Assembly: GCF_000306115.2 (NCBI RefSeq)
Contig: NZ_AKWX02000004.1
Span: forward strand, 482,501 to 546,500
DNA: 64,000 bases
DNA from: Leptospira wolffii serovar Khorat str. Khorat-H2
GTDB lineage: Bacteria > Spirochaetota > Leptospiria > Leptospirales > Leptospiraceae
Reading direction: 5' to 3'
A program made the translations under genes and the position numbers. Below the pieces are notes generated by a model, which was not told the origin of the DNA, ran no database searches, and saw nothing but the letters and a program-made list of their open reading frames with translations. Below, piece by piece: positions 55,201 through 63,895 of the stretch. How positions within the stretch are numbered: the first letter of the stretch is position 1; every line of letters begins with the position of its first letter.

Positions 55201-58200
55201 AGCGTCGACTGGAAGGCTAGATTCCTTCCAGTCTCCGAAAGGGTCCAAGAAAGAAGCTTTGTCCGAGAATTCGCTCCTCAATATCTTTAAAGATTCCAGA
55301 ACTCTAGCAGAAGTCCGATTCAATTCCGATTCTTCTTTTTTGATATCTCCCTTGGTTTCGAGAGCCGTTTGGAATCTAAGATAGGATTGTCGGAAATCCT
55401 TCCAGTCCGATTCGAATTTCGAATATTCCTTTTGGGCTTCGGAAAATTCCCAATTTCCTTTTTGAAAATTCCGAAATAGCATGAGTTTTTGCAAACGGTC
55501 CCATTCTTGGAATGCACCTATAAAATTTCCTGTTTCAAATTCCAAACGGATCTTGGTCTCATATAAATCCCTCAATAGAAAGGATTTGCTTTCGGATACT
55601 ATATGAAACTGCTTACGCAACATCTCCTGAGCGTATTTCAATTTCTGGCGGGCTTTCTCTTTTTGCCCGTAAACAAGCTCCAGCCTAGCCTGTAGCGCCC
55701 AAGTCTGGATCAATTCTCCCACCAAATAGAATTCGTTAGCCATCTCCTCGGCGACTGCCAAGGAAGCCTTCGTTTTTTCCAAATCGCCCAACCGGAAATA
55801 CACACTGGCCCTGCTGAGCGCATGCATCACCCTTTCCTTTCTGGAAAACGGATCCTGGGCTAGCCCAACCACTTCCTTGGAAAGACCGGACGGATATTCC
55901 AGGAGAGTCGACGCCCTGCCCAAGTCCTCGAAACCTTGGACCCATTCTCCTTTTTTAAGACGTTCCTCCCCCGAATAATAGAGAAGATTGGCCAATAATA
56001 TATCGTAATCGTAATATTCCTTATAGAAACTTTCGGAACAACGAGGGCGACCTTGTAGATAATCCTCCTCTCTTCCTACCATACAATTCAGTAGATAGGA
56101 ACTCTTTACGGATTCCAAATCGGCCAGAGCCGAGTTTAATTCCTTCTCCGCGTCGAACTCCGAGCCGTCCGTCTTAGATTCGATTTCCGCAAAGAGGGAG
56201 TATAAGTATCTTTTAAAACTGGAACCGGCCCTTCCCGCCAAATCAGGCGTGTTCTTTTCGTAATTCCTTCCGGATTCGTAGGATTCTTTGGCGTCTCGGA
56301 ATTCGTTTCTTCTATACTTGAAAAATCCAAGATCTCCGTAAGACTGGGAGGCGATGAGTTGGCCCGCGAGGGTATTCTTCAATCCCTGCCTAGAAACATA
56401 AGAGAGTCTCTTTTCTATTTCTTCCACGCCCGAAGAATAATTATTTTCTAAAGCTAGGTTATTGATTCGGATTCCTGCGGACAATAAAGGTTGGAACTTG
56501 GGAGGAATCGCCTCCGGAAATCGCCCCGATCCGGAAATTCGCGTAGAGTCCGGAAGAACCGCGTCGAAGACCAATTCCCATAAATAATCCCAAAACTTGG
56601 GATTTACCCTGCGAGGAAACCAACGGATTCCCTTACTCTGCATCAGATCTTCGGCGATTTTCAGCTGCTTCTCGGATTCAGAAATCTCTCCGATCTTTTG
56701 GTAGCAAATCGCCAATGCGTTTCGCAAATTCACCGGATCGACTAGGCGAGAGGGCTCGTTCAATTCCAGGGAATCCAGGTAATAAGGAATAGCATTGGAG
56801 AATTCTCCGGCTTCCATATAGGATAAGCCGGTTAACGTGTATATGAGTCCTAATTTCTCGCGGTAACTTTCCAGATTCTTCTTGGAATCGGATCCCGTAT
56901 GCAAAAGTGGGAACTCATTTTTGGAGTATAATTCCGCGGCGGCCTTTAATTTTCGAACCGCATCCTGGTATTTGGACATATACATGGACGCTCTTGCGGA
57001 ATTGAAAAGGAAGACCGCCTTCTGCCTATAATTCTCGAATTGCGCCTTGGAGACGATATAATTCGAATAGGATTCCATGGAGGAATATTGCTCGTCCGCC
57101 TTGGGATAATTCTTCAGTAAGAAATAATTGTTTCCCAAATTCAATTTCAGATCCGATAGAACTTTCTTATTCGGAAATTTCTCTCCCAAAAGCTCGAGGA
57201 TCTGACTATAGAGTTCTATATTCTCTTCGAAGTTCTTTTCGGGAAAATATTTCTGGTATTCGTTCTTATACACTTCCTCGTCGGAAGCTTCCTGATCGCC
57301 GGGGCGCCTGGATTTCATGATGTCCACGTATTGGTAGAGCCAACCCAAGAGTTGATAGGCCTCGTGATAGGTGGGATCGGCGAATATGATCCAACGCAAT
57401 TCGTATTCCGCCTGCTTATAATCCCGGAGGGCCTCTTCTTTTTTAGCGGTACTGATCGTTCCCGCCGAATAATAATAGGTTTCGCGAATCACGGAGCGAT
57501 TGATGAGATAGTAAGCGTAGCCGTATAATGTGGCAAGATCCAGATTCCCTCTCGCCAATTTTACGGTAGGCTGCCTTTCAAAGTATTCGTTCAGATATTG
57601 CAACCCCTTGGAACGATCCAAAGGATCGTAATCCAGCGGGTTTAAATTTCCCAAGAGAGCCAAGGTCCCATTTTCGCTCACGGATTTGGCGAATTTAAAA
57701 GAGGATTCTATCATCAATTTTTCATAATATACTGCGTAATCCTTATAAACGGATCCTGTGAATAGGTTCTTACTCTTTGCTATGAACATATTCAGTGTAT
57801 TATAGAAATAATGGAGTGCGGCTTGCTCGTAATCGGAACGATTTTCGTAGTTTCTAGCCAGATTCTCGAAATAGATAAAAAACCTTTCCATTTCCTTATC
57901 TTCTATACTTACGCCCGAGGCATGATCGTAATTCTCCAAGAAGATACGGAACTCCTCCAAAGAATTCTTAGTATCGCCCAGACCTCGGAAATTTTCCGAC
58001 CGCAGCAGATGAGCCTTAAAATACATGGGGTCCGTGGATTTAAGGGATTGATAGAAGGCGTCAAGAATCCGATTGCTTTCCGAAAACTTGCCCGTTCCGG
58101 TGAGTCCGTTCGCCTTCAGAAACCGAAAAAATCTATGCAGAACGGGAGAATTCGAAGAAAGCGAATTCGTAGACTCAGCTAGATCCGCAATCTCCATCTT

Positions 58201-59883
58201 CTCCGCATCGGTTTTGCCCGAAAGCACCTCCGCCTCTAAGAGCTCGTATAGATTTCTTAGATCTTCCGTCTTTGCGTTCGGATCGTTCGCGGTATTCCGG
58301 ATCAGATCCGAAATTCTCCAGGATTTTTTCCTTCCCTCTCTGAGTTGCAGGCTTCCGATTTTTCTAAGGATTTCCTTATTCCGATAGTAGTTCGGAAATC
58401 TCTTATGTAGATCTTCCCAGGTTCTTAAAGCTGCCTCCTTATTTCCGGAGGCCTCTTCCACACCTCCGATCTCTTCGGCCAAGGAGGCGAGAACTTGCGG
58501 GTCTACTGTAGGAACTTTTTCCAAAGCGAGATAGTATTCCCGCAACGACTTGGCACTTCCTTCCGACTGGAGATAGTACGCGTATGCAAGCCCGGCTTTA
58601 GGATCCAAACGGGATTGGCTCATCTCCTTTTTGGATTCTGCGTCCGGTTTTCCCAGTTTCTTGCCGATATGGACCTTCTCCGCCAACACCTTTGCCCGAT
58701 AAACGAAGTATAACGGATCGTCTCTATAATATAGATCCACGGAATCCAAGGCTAGCAGGTAGTCCTCTAAGGATTGCTTCTCTCCGTATTCCTTGGCTAG
58801 CTCCAATTGAGCCGAGATATCCGTTGCCTTAGGGACCGAACCGCTCACAGGTAAAAAATAAATATTTAATGTTCCATAGAAGGAAGCGGTGAAAAGAATG
58901 CTACCTCCGTTGAAATCGGAATATTTCGTATCGAATAAGGAAAAGTTTCCTGAACTGAATCTTCTCTCTTTTCCGTCCCTCAAATCCAAGCGTATGATTA
59001 CGCTATTGTCCCTCTCGTCCAAAATTCGATTTCCGTCGGAATCCTTGCGAATGGAAGTATAATATAAAAAGTTGCCGTCCGGAGAAAGACTAGGTGAAAA
59101 ATCCAAATAATCGTCGGAGGTCAAACGCTTGGTTTTTCCGCTCCGAATATCTAAAGAATAGATTTCTCCCTTGGAAGAATCGGAATAGGAAAGATAAACG
59201 ATCGTGTTTGCGTCCTGTGACCAGAAGGGGCTGGCGGCTCCGTCCCGTGTAAGAAGCCTGGGCTTCTCCTCTCCTTCCGTATCCCATAGAACTAAATTCG
59301 GAATTCCGGGACTCATACGATCGGAGGAAAATAATATCCTACGACTATCCGGGGCCCAGATAGGATCCGTATCGGAGAATTTGTCGGAACGAGCAGGGTC
59401 CTTATATTCATGATTCGTAATAAACTGGAAATCGTCGCTTAGAAATCTTTTTCCTTCCAGTATGCGGGAAGCCCAGACTTCCGGCTCCAATTCCAATACT
59501 ACGATGTCTCCGGCGGAATCGTATTGTTCGGACACGAATGCGAGTTTTCTACCGTTAGGACTGATCGCAGGTTTGTATTCGGAAGAGGGATGTTCCGTAA
59601 TCGGAACCACGATGGAACTTTTCAGATCCCGAAACCATATATCGTAATTTCCTTTTTGGCCGGTGGTATAGAATAGATAACGACCGTCCTTGGTGGTGGA
59701 ATTATAGAGGTTATTCCCCCTTTGAACCGTCAAAGGGAAAGGCTTATCGTTTTCAGGACTGAAGTAATTCTTGGAGATTGGACCGTAATCGAATTCTATC
59801 GGTTTGATTCTTTGCACGGGACGAAACACCATGCAATTCGAAACCAGAAAGAACGTTAGGGTTAAACAGAGAATTCTCCGCAT
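52282..59883 (-). CDS. Giant lipoprotein: TolB propeller, TPRs, two CHAT-like domains
   Basis: A 2533-residue protein with lipoprotein signal MRRILCLTLTFFLVSNC (lipobox VSNC, Cys17). Residues about 50-345 hold six PD40-type blades (e.g. DGRYLFYTT, NGRKLAFVSE, DSRRILFSSD, DANTIVYLS, DGNFLYYTS), a complete TolB-like propeller. Residues about 350-1530 are TPR-type helical repeats. About 1555-1790 resembles a CHAT domain, and another TPR segment (about 1790-2200) leads to a second CHAT-like domain (about 2235-2533; closing KYWNGYRLF like the family's PYYWAAFVL). At the catalytic-Cys positions the text is VVILTYES and WMLSSSF, so neither seems active. The CHAT calls are inference. Last gene of the STAS/AsmA/DUF1318 operon. 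Confidence 0.85.
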   Translation of the reverse strand: MRRILCLTLTFFLVSNCMVFRPVQRIKPIEFDYGPISKNYFSPENDKPFPLTVQRGNNLYNSTTKDGRYLFYTTGQKGNYDIWFRDLKSSIVVPITEHPSSEYKPAISPNGRKLAFVSEQYDSAGDIVVLELEPEVWASRILEGKRFLSDDFQFITNHEYKDPARSDKFSDTDPIWAPDSRRILFSSDRMSPGIPNLVLWDTEGEEKPRLLTRDGAASPFWSQDANTIVYLSYSDSSKGEIYSLDIRSGKTKRLTSDDYLDFSPSLSPDGNFLYYTSIRKDSDGNRILDERDNSVIIRLDLRDGKERRFSSGNFSLFDTKYSDFNGGSILFTASFYGTLNIYFLPVSGSVPKATDISAQLELAKEYGEKQSLEDYLLALDSVDLYYRDDPLYFVYRAKVLAEKVHIGKKLGKPDAESKKEMSQSRLDPKAGLAYAYYLQSEGSAKSLREYYLALEKVPTVDPQVLASLAEEIGGVEEASGNKEAALRTWEDLHKRFPNYYRNKEILRKIGSLQLREGRKKSWRISDLIRNTANDPNAKTEDLRNLYELLEAEVLSGKTDAEKMEIADLAESTNSLSSNSPVLHRFFRFLKANGLTGTGKFSESNRILDAFYQSLKSTDPMYFKAHLLRSENFRGLGDTKNSLEEFRIFLENYDHASGVSIEDKEMERFFIYFENLARNYENRSDYEQAALHYFYNTLNMFIAKSKNLFTGSVYKDYAVYYEKLMIESSFKFAKSVSENGTLALLGNLNPLDYDPLDRSKGLQYLNEYFERQPTVKLARGNLDLATLYGYAYYLINRSVIRETYYYSAGTISTAKKEEALRDYKQAEYELRWIIFADPTYHEAYQLLGWLYQYVDIMKSRRPGDQEASDEEVYKNEYQKYFPEKNFEENIELYSQILELLGEKFPNKKVLSDLKLNLGNNYFLLKNYPKADEQYSSMESYSNYIVSKAQFENYRQKAVFLFNSARASMYMSKYQDAVRKLKAAAELYSKNEFPLLHTGSDSKKNLESYREKLGLIYTLTGLSYMEAGEFSNAIPYYLDSLELNEPSRLVDPVNLRNALAICYQKIGEISESEKQLKIAEDLMQSKGIRWFPRRVNPKFWDYLWELVFDAVLPDSTRISGSGRFPEAIPPKFQPLLSAGIRINNLALENNYSSGVEEIEKRLSYVSRQGLKNTLAGQLIASQSYGDLGFFKYRRNEFRDAKESYESGRNYEKNTPDLAGRAGSSFKRYLYSLFAEIESKTDGSEFDAEKELNSALADLESVKSSYLLNCMVGREEDYLQGRPRCSESFYKEYYDYDILLANLLYYSGEERLKKGEWVQGFEDLGRASTLLEYPSGLSKEVVGLAQDPFSRKERVMHALSRASVYFRLGDLEKTKASLAVAEEMANEFYLVGELIQTWALQARLELVYGQKEKARQKLKYAQEMLRKQFHIVSESKSFLLRDLYETKIRLEFETGNFIGAFQEWDRLQKLMLFRNFQKGNWEFSEAQKEYSKFESDWKDFRQSYLRFQTALETKGDIKKEESELNRTSARVLESLKILRSEFSDKASFLDPFGDWKESSLPVDASEFRLLEIRGKILLRIRSRNGSKFLTFSGESKALEEIQNLTEWKSSSKNLVDPGNTSLGPVIAERFPKTVFRFSVSPENSAEAFLPKTVASFGKIAQEPGIRKIYGFYMGSNLEDSDIIISPFPEIKGDSYFGEKKSGHLDLSELFNKKHRARVVILTYESLPSWGKIQKGVQAILGSGASTVFLCSNSGLCEKEILEEIRGGKESVSAIRFGTLPVRGGNQNAKAEKLFYESREKERRGEYKEAFADLHSARSLAVSGSDSAFKIEANLLRIYPRIHADLDMDRTLSLRYENRTPEKYSELVFSLCLSLLLDTKEKDCKGISLAPSHSKSIEAIMSLKSGKDPGSVLGEKNDSNFYDPFLYRIRLFRLALEAYLPSIAENQLRMAKTFVSSNEESDLWKKGNEDLRRQVAFLEEKEEISDFDSSSEPEGSYASRLHILQKRKILGGRISPLGLYSELYNSSYRLLETLDSGKRSYVLDLLRYSLSEEENNEMSDFIEDFSEFEGDNGNLPRRIRVMIEISRAYFSRGDFEKSRKWIDKASSFGPGTWTPEIEFVKLKLDAMSSRPFSTGSDLGFAEYSNAYTEALRSKSKTFLDLANRWVKSRKRRIFSPRDRRELNDFIHYLQFLSFKQNDSETFFDLCIAKDRISSVRSILLGRLPTYSDIPIFNPISDELEKKIPEGQEFLAVTDLGLSTFYIKFTRGKSNGELAFKDNRKIRNLIAKYNEEADKGGAEVLLREAVETEIRKNIRIAKNKTTYLYLSSYYFLSPLIPKSEDDVYNVTDPESLLKNPIHKESSEFPKDFGILTKDTNAVSEWYKQLIKLENMELSEKGRTGSDPFQIVRIPLYTDSDRNLKFGGVGIADANPPMISGTWMLSSSFLEELANGSGNLKDSLYYLFQNWKGVGIVNLGFQADTHNARFLKEMVSRKESSQKSLRARFLKTMDAMKEYYPLDKYWNGYRLFTTSFISKVQEN

Positions 59884-59891
59884 ATTCTTTC

Positions 59892-60509
59892 CTAATCCTT
59901 TTTCTTCCAGTTTCCGGAAGCGGATTCGAAATATTCCCCTATTTCGACGGAACGATACCAGGTACGAAGTACGGATTCCTTCAGTTCGGATTTCTCCTTC
60001 TCCGTTAAGGAGGCATTCTTAGAGATCGCCTTTTTTAAATTCTCCCTGACGACTATCTCTCGGTTATCGTTCACGATCTTTACCAATTCCTCCAGGCGGG
60101 ACCTGGTATTTACATCCAGCAACGCCTTCTCCATTCCCGCTTCCTTCAGTTTCGGATTGAGTCTTACTTTTCCGTCCAACCCCTCCGCAAGGACCCCCAA
60201 GGAGCGATAATCCCTTAATTCTTTGGCAAGATAGGCGAGCGTTCGAAGTGCTATGTATCTTACCTGGTCTTCGGGTCCGGAAAATTCCTCTTTAACCAGA
60301 TCCCTCTCCCATATTTCCGAACCGGAAGAGGAAGTCTTAATGGAGGCGATAAGCCAGCCGTCCTTTTCCAGATTTCGATCCTCTCCGAGCATCTGCTTTT
60401 CGGCGGCGGTTTGGGTCTGGGTGAACGTGATAAGAGGCGCCTTGATCGTGCACGAAACGAAGAAGAATAAGATTGCAAAAAAGATGATTTTGTTTTTCGT
60501 AATATTCAC
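59892..60509 (-). CDS. DUF1318 (YdbL-like) lipoprotein
   Basis: A 205-residue lipoprotein with signal MNITKNKIIFFAILFFFVSC and Cys at residue 20. A conserved N-terminal part (ITFTQTQTAAEKQMLGEDR) is followed by a C-terminal DUF1318 region: LEELVKIVNDNREIVVREN, then ISKNASLTEKEKSELKESVLRTWY and the closing GNWKKKD, as in E. coli YdbL. In E. coli ydbL forms an operon with ydbH (AsmA-like lipid bridge) and ynbE; here the AsmA-like gene is eight bases upstream, repeating that pairing. It lies eight bases before the giant lipoprotein gene. A role in lipid traffic between membranes is inferred. Confidence 0.88.
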   Translation of the reverse strand: MNITKNKIIFFAILFFFVSCTIKAPLITFTQTQTAAEKQMLGEDRNLEKDGWLIASIKTSSSGSEIWERDLVKEEFSGPEDQVRYIALRTLAYLAKELRDYRSLGVLAEGLDGKVRLNPKLKEAGMEKALLDVNTRSRLEELVKIVNDNREIVVRENLKKAISKNASLTEKEKSELKESVLRTWYRSVEIGEYFESASGNWKKKD

Positions 60510-60517
60510 GATTCGAC

Positions 60518-63500
60518 CTATTTGTTGAAAGTTTCGATCTCGCTCTGAGCCCGTTTTAGGAAATTCGCCAAAGGCATCCTTTGCTGAGAGACCTGGTTAT
60601 TTTCCAATTGGATCAAAGTCCCCAATACGGAACGTTTGAAAAGAATCACCGCATATACGAGCCCCTTGGAAAGCTCCAGTTCTATCTTGTCCACGGCGTA
60701 ACTCCCGTAAATGAAATCGGTGAAAAGATTGGAAGGAGCGAATATATTGATGGCACTCTTTCCGAAATCGTTTCCGATCTGGTAAACGCTGAAGAATAGA
60801 TTCAGATTCGGAATCGGATCCGCCAGATTTCTGCCCCAAAGATTCAGATCCGCCTTCACCTTACCGTCGTCTATCTTGGACTGGCTCTTAGCGGGGAGCA
60901 ATTGCTTCAGATCTATATCCTTGACTCTCATAGAAGCGGCAAATTCCATCTTTTCCGGACTTCCGGAGCCGACATTTACGAGCACGTCTTTTCCCCAGAC
61001 CTCTCCGTCCAATGTGAATACCTTAAGATAGTCCATCCGTAAATAATTTTCCGAGTAATCCAAATTGGCGGAAAGCCCGGGAGAATCCGATTTGGACTTA
61101 ACGTATTCGAAAGGAGTACCTTTCAGGGAGGGATGAGTTCCTACAATATTACGAATCGTGAAATTCGGCTTGGGAATTCTGCCGTAATTCAGGACGAATT
61201 TTCTCTTATTGCCTTCGATCAGATTCTTTGTTTCCTTCACGGAAACGTCGTGAACGAAAGGAACATCGGCATTCAAACCGTCTATGCGATACAATTTGCA
61301 TTCGTAGCCGGGGCATTGGTTATTCGAGACGAGTACGTCCGATTCTCTCGAGCCGAACTTTCCTTGGATGATATTTCCGTTCCAGGAAAACCCGAGACTC
61401 AGATCCCCCTTAAAGGAAAGCCCTTTGACCAAATTCGAATTCTCGGAGGAACGGAGACTGAAAGTTCCTTGTAAATCGGGTCGAAAATCTCCCAGGGCCG
61501 GAGGAGGATCTCCCGGCTTGGTTCGAACCAGATTTCCCTGGGAACGGAAGGAAAGTTTTCCCTGAAAGGCGCTTAGATCCAGGCGATCCAACTGGATTTT
61601 GGAACTGGGACTTCCGATCATCTTGAGCTTCACTCCCAATTTTCCGTCCCGGATCTCCATCCCCGGTATATCCAATCCCAAACTTCCCTGCAAATCCTGA
61701 CTCGAATCTCCGATCGAATAATAAAAGTCTCCGACGAGTCCCAACTTATTTCCTATCTGGGTCCGGACGGGAATCAAGGATTCTCTCAAGCTCAATGGAA
61801 GTAGAGGGATTAGATTTCCCAGGTCTACGTTAAGATTCGCCTTTTTCAGATCCAAGACGAAGGGTTCTCCGAGTCCGATTACACCCGAGGTCTTTAAATG
61901 AGCGGCCCTCGCACCCTCCGGGGAACCAGCGCGAAGATCCAGATTTCCCACGGAAATCTCGGATAATCCCCATGGCTTTTTAGGAAAACGTAATATTGCC
62001 TGCAAATCCCCGTCCAAATGGATATTCGAGGAATTTCCCCTGCCCATGGGAAAACGGAAACCCTTGGCCTTTAATTTCAGATCGGAGAATAATTCCGAAA
62101 AATCCGGTCCGCGTAAATTCAAATCGGCACCGATTACTCCGGAATATCCGGAGAGATATTCCCCCAATCTGAAATTCTCCAAATGAAGATTGCAGGCAGG
62201 ACCTACGGAACGGGAGTAATTCAAGTCCCCGCCGATTCGGATTTCGTTATATTCTATTTTTAAATTCTTTAATTTGGCCTCTTGCAACCAAGGAAGAGGA
62301 AATTTCGCGGAAGCTTCCTCCTTTTCCGAACGGATTCTCATATCCCAGTCCAGTTTCAGGACTGGAATCCTATGTCTGGATTTTCCGATCCGGAAATCCA
62401 AACCGTTCCCGCGAATTTCTCCCAGAACTCTCAGATTCGAAAAGGATCCTTCCGCGAGTACAGGAGCGAGACTGGCCTCTCCGGAAAGAGTGATATTGCC
62501 TATTCCCAGGCTGTGCAAAAAATCGGATACGGGAGAGAGACGGATCTTGGATCTTTGAATGCTGATATTCACGTCGGCGGACTTGGAATCGATGCCGCTT
62601 AACTTTCCTCCTCCTTCGAGCCAGGTATCTTCTCCCACCTTGAATTCCAAATTCTTGAGTAGTAGTTCCTTCTTCTTGGGAGAAAAATCCAAATCGTATC
62701 GGAAAGAAAATCCGAAAGGAGCGCCTAGTCTATTTGCGATACGCAACGGTATATTCTCCGAACCTATATCCATATGAGAATGGAAGGAATCCCCGTCCTG
62801 TACCTGCCTTTCCCAAATCCAAGTCAGACGGAAAGGATGGTCGAGACCCCTAGAAGAATCTTGGAATCGGATTCGAACCTTCTTCTCCGGGTTCAACCTC
62901 AGACCGAACTCGTCTATGAGATCCAAGGCGGAAAGGTCCAAAGGAATCTCGGTAAATCTCTTGGTGTCCAAAAGAAATCCCAGCTCCAATCCCTCCAAAC
63001 CGGCGGAATAAGATTGGAATCCGTTCTCCGAGAGCACATCCAAAGAGATATCTTTCAGATCCAACTCTAAAAATCCGCTTATAGGCAAATAGGTCCGGAT
63101 CTTGGTCAGAGGTTCCGTCGTCTCCGGCTCGGGCTCTTTCTTACCTGGAGGAAAAATCGAGGAGAAATTCCAATCCTTTCCCTTCTGGACTAGCTTCGCT
63201 TCCAGCCCGTGGACGAGAATCTTGGAAAGTTTGAGTCTACCTAAGAGAAGAAGAGGCAGGTTATAGGAAAATTCAAGCTTTCTAACCCGGAGTACCGGCT
63301 CTTTTCCCCATTCTTCCGTAGGTAGAATGGAGACCTCCGAGAGTTTGATTCCATAGAATAGGGAGAAGGAATCCACACTCGCCTTTGCGGTCCCCGTCAA
63401 GGAGGAGGCGCAAACCTTGTCGAATAGGATCTGTCCGGTGATCGAATTAAAGAGTAGATGGTAGAGAAGAAAAATCCCCGCCAGGATACCGAAGCGGAGC

Positions 63501-63538
63501 TTTCTCTTTTGAAAATACTGTAGAAAGTCGGAAGCCAA
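60518..63538 (-). CDS. YdbH/AsmA-like inter-membrane bridge protein
   Basis: A 1006-residue protein with one N-terminal transmembrane helix (LRFGILAGIFLLYHLLF, about 14-32) and a long periplasmic part made of repeated amphipathic beta-strand units, such as LLLGRLKLSKILVHGLEAKL and GVIGADLNLRGPDF. The C-terminal segment (VKADLNLWGRNLADP; NLFFSVYQIGN) is conserved in YdbH-type proteins. AsmA-like proteins form a hydrophobic groove carrying phospholipids to the outer membrane. The ATG is 15 bases after the STAS stop and the stop is eight bases before the DUF1318 gene. Assigned by architecture and gene neighbour. Confidence 0.85.
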   Translation of the reverse strand: MASDFLQYFQKRKLRFGILAGIFLLYHLLFNSITGQILFDKVCASSLTGTAKASVDSFSLFYGIKLSEVSILPTEEWGKEPVLRVRKLEFSYNLPLLLLGRLKLSKILVHGLEAKLVQKGKDWNFSSIFPPGKKEPEPETTEPLTKIRTYLPISGFLELDLKDISLDVLSENGFQSYSAGLEGLELGFLLDTKRFTEIPLDLSALDLIDEFGLRLNPEKKVRIRFQDSSRGLDHPFRLTWIWERQVQDGDSFHSHMDIGSENIPLRIANRLGAPFGFSFRYDLDFSPKKKELLLKNLEFKVGEDTWLEGGGKLSGIDSKSADVNISIQRSKIRLSPVSDFLHSLGIGNITLSGEASLAPVLAEGSFSNLRVLGEIRGNGLDFRIGKSRHRIPVLKLDWDMRIRSEKEEASAKFPLPWLQEAKLKNLKIEYNEIRIGGDLNYSRSVGPACNLHLENFRLGEYLSGYSGVIGADLNLRGPDFSELFSDLKLKAKGFRFPMGRGNSSNIHLDGDLQAILRFPKKPWGLSEISVGNLDLRAGSPEGARAAHLKTSGVIGLGEPFVLDLKKANLNVDLGNLIPLLPLSLRESLIPVRTQIGNKLGLVGDFYYSIGDSSQDLQGSLGLDIPGMEIRDGKLGVKLKMIGSPSSKIQLDRLDLSAFQGKLSFRSQGNLVRTKPGDPPPALGDFRPDLQGTFSLRSSENSNLVKGLSFKGDLSLGFSWNGNIIQGKFGSRESDVLVSNNQCPGYECKLYRIDGLNADVPFVHDVSVKETKNLIEGNKRKFVLNYGRIPKPNFTIRNIVGTHPSLKGTPFEYVKSKSDSPGLSANLDYSENYLRMDYLKVFTLDGEVWGKDVLVNVGSGSPEKMEFAASMRVKDIDLKQLLPAKSQSKIDDGKVKADLNLWGRNLADPIPNLNLFFSVYQIGNDFGKSAINIFAPSNLFTDFIYGSYAVDKIELELSKGLVYAVILFKRSVLGTLIQLENNQVSQQRMPLANFLKRAQSEIETFNK

Positions 63539-63553
63539 CCGAAATACTTCAGG

Positions 63554-63895
63554 CTAGTATTCGAAAGACTCGATAGCCTCTTCCAGAGTTTTGTAGATTT
63601 CGAAAATACTTGCGAGCTTGGTAATCTCCATCAAGTTTTCGATATCGTTATTCAGGTTAGTAAATACCATTCTGCCTTTCAGGCCGTCGATATGTTTGTA
63701 TATGTTCAGGAACATACCCAAGCCGGCGGAGTTGATGAAAGGGACCTTTTTTAGGTCGATGATAAATTTAGGAACGTCACCCTTCGAGATATACTCCTCG
63801 ATTTTTTGACCAAGTTCGAATTCGTTCCCAGCTTTGATAGGACCTTCGATCTTGATGATGTGAACGTCGTTTTTCGTGGTGACTTTGATTTTCAT
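63554..63895 (-). CDS. STAS domain anti-sigma factor antagonist
   Basis: A 113-residue single STAS domain (SpoIIAA/RsbV-like). The loop KVPFINSAGLGMFLNIYK contains the serine that is phosphorylated by an anti-sigma kinase and released by a SpoIIE phosphatase. The window encodes two membrane SpoIIE phosphatases (6268, 17667) but no RsbW-like kinase, so the full switch is not here. It heads the operon with the AsmA-like, DUF1318 and giant lipoprotein genes (15-base gap to the next), so it may regulate envelope lipid traffic instead of a sigma factor. Confidence 0.9.
   Translation of the reverse strand: MKIKVTTKNDVHIIKIEGPIKAGNEFELGQKIEEYISKGDVPKFIIDLKKVPFINSAGLGMFLNIYKHIDGLKGRMVFTNLNNDIENLMEITKLASIFEIYKTLEEAIESFEY

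Noticed and set aside
53822..56330. Several minus- and plus-strand frames inside the giant lipoprotein gene
   Set aside because: All are out-of-phase shadows; the main frame is open for 2533 codons with consistent repeat structure.
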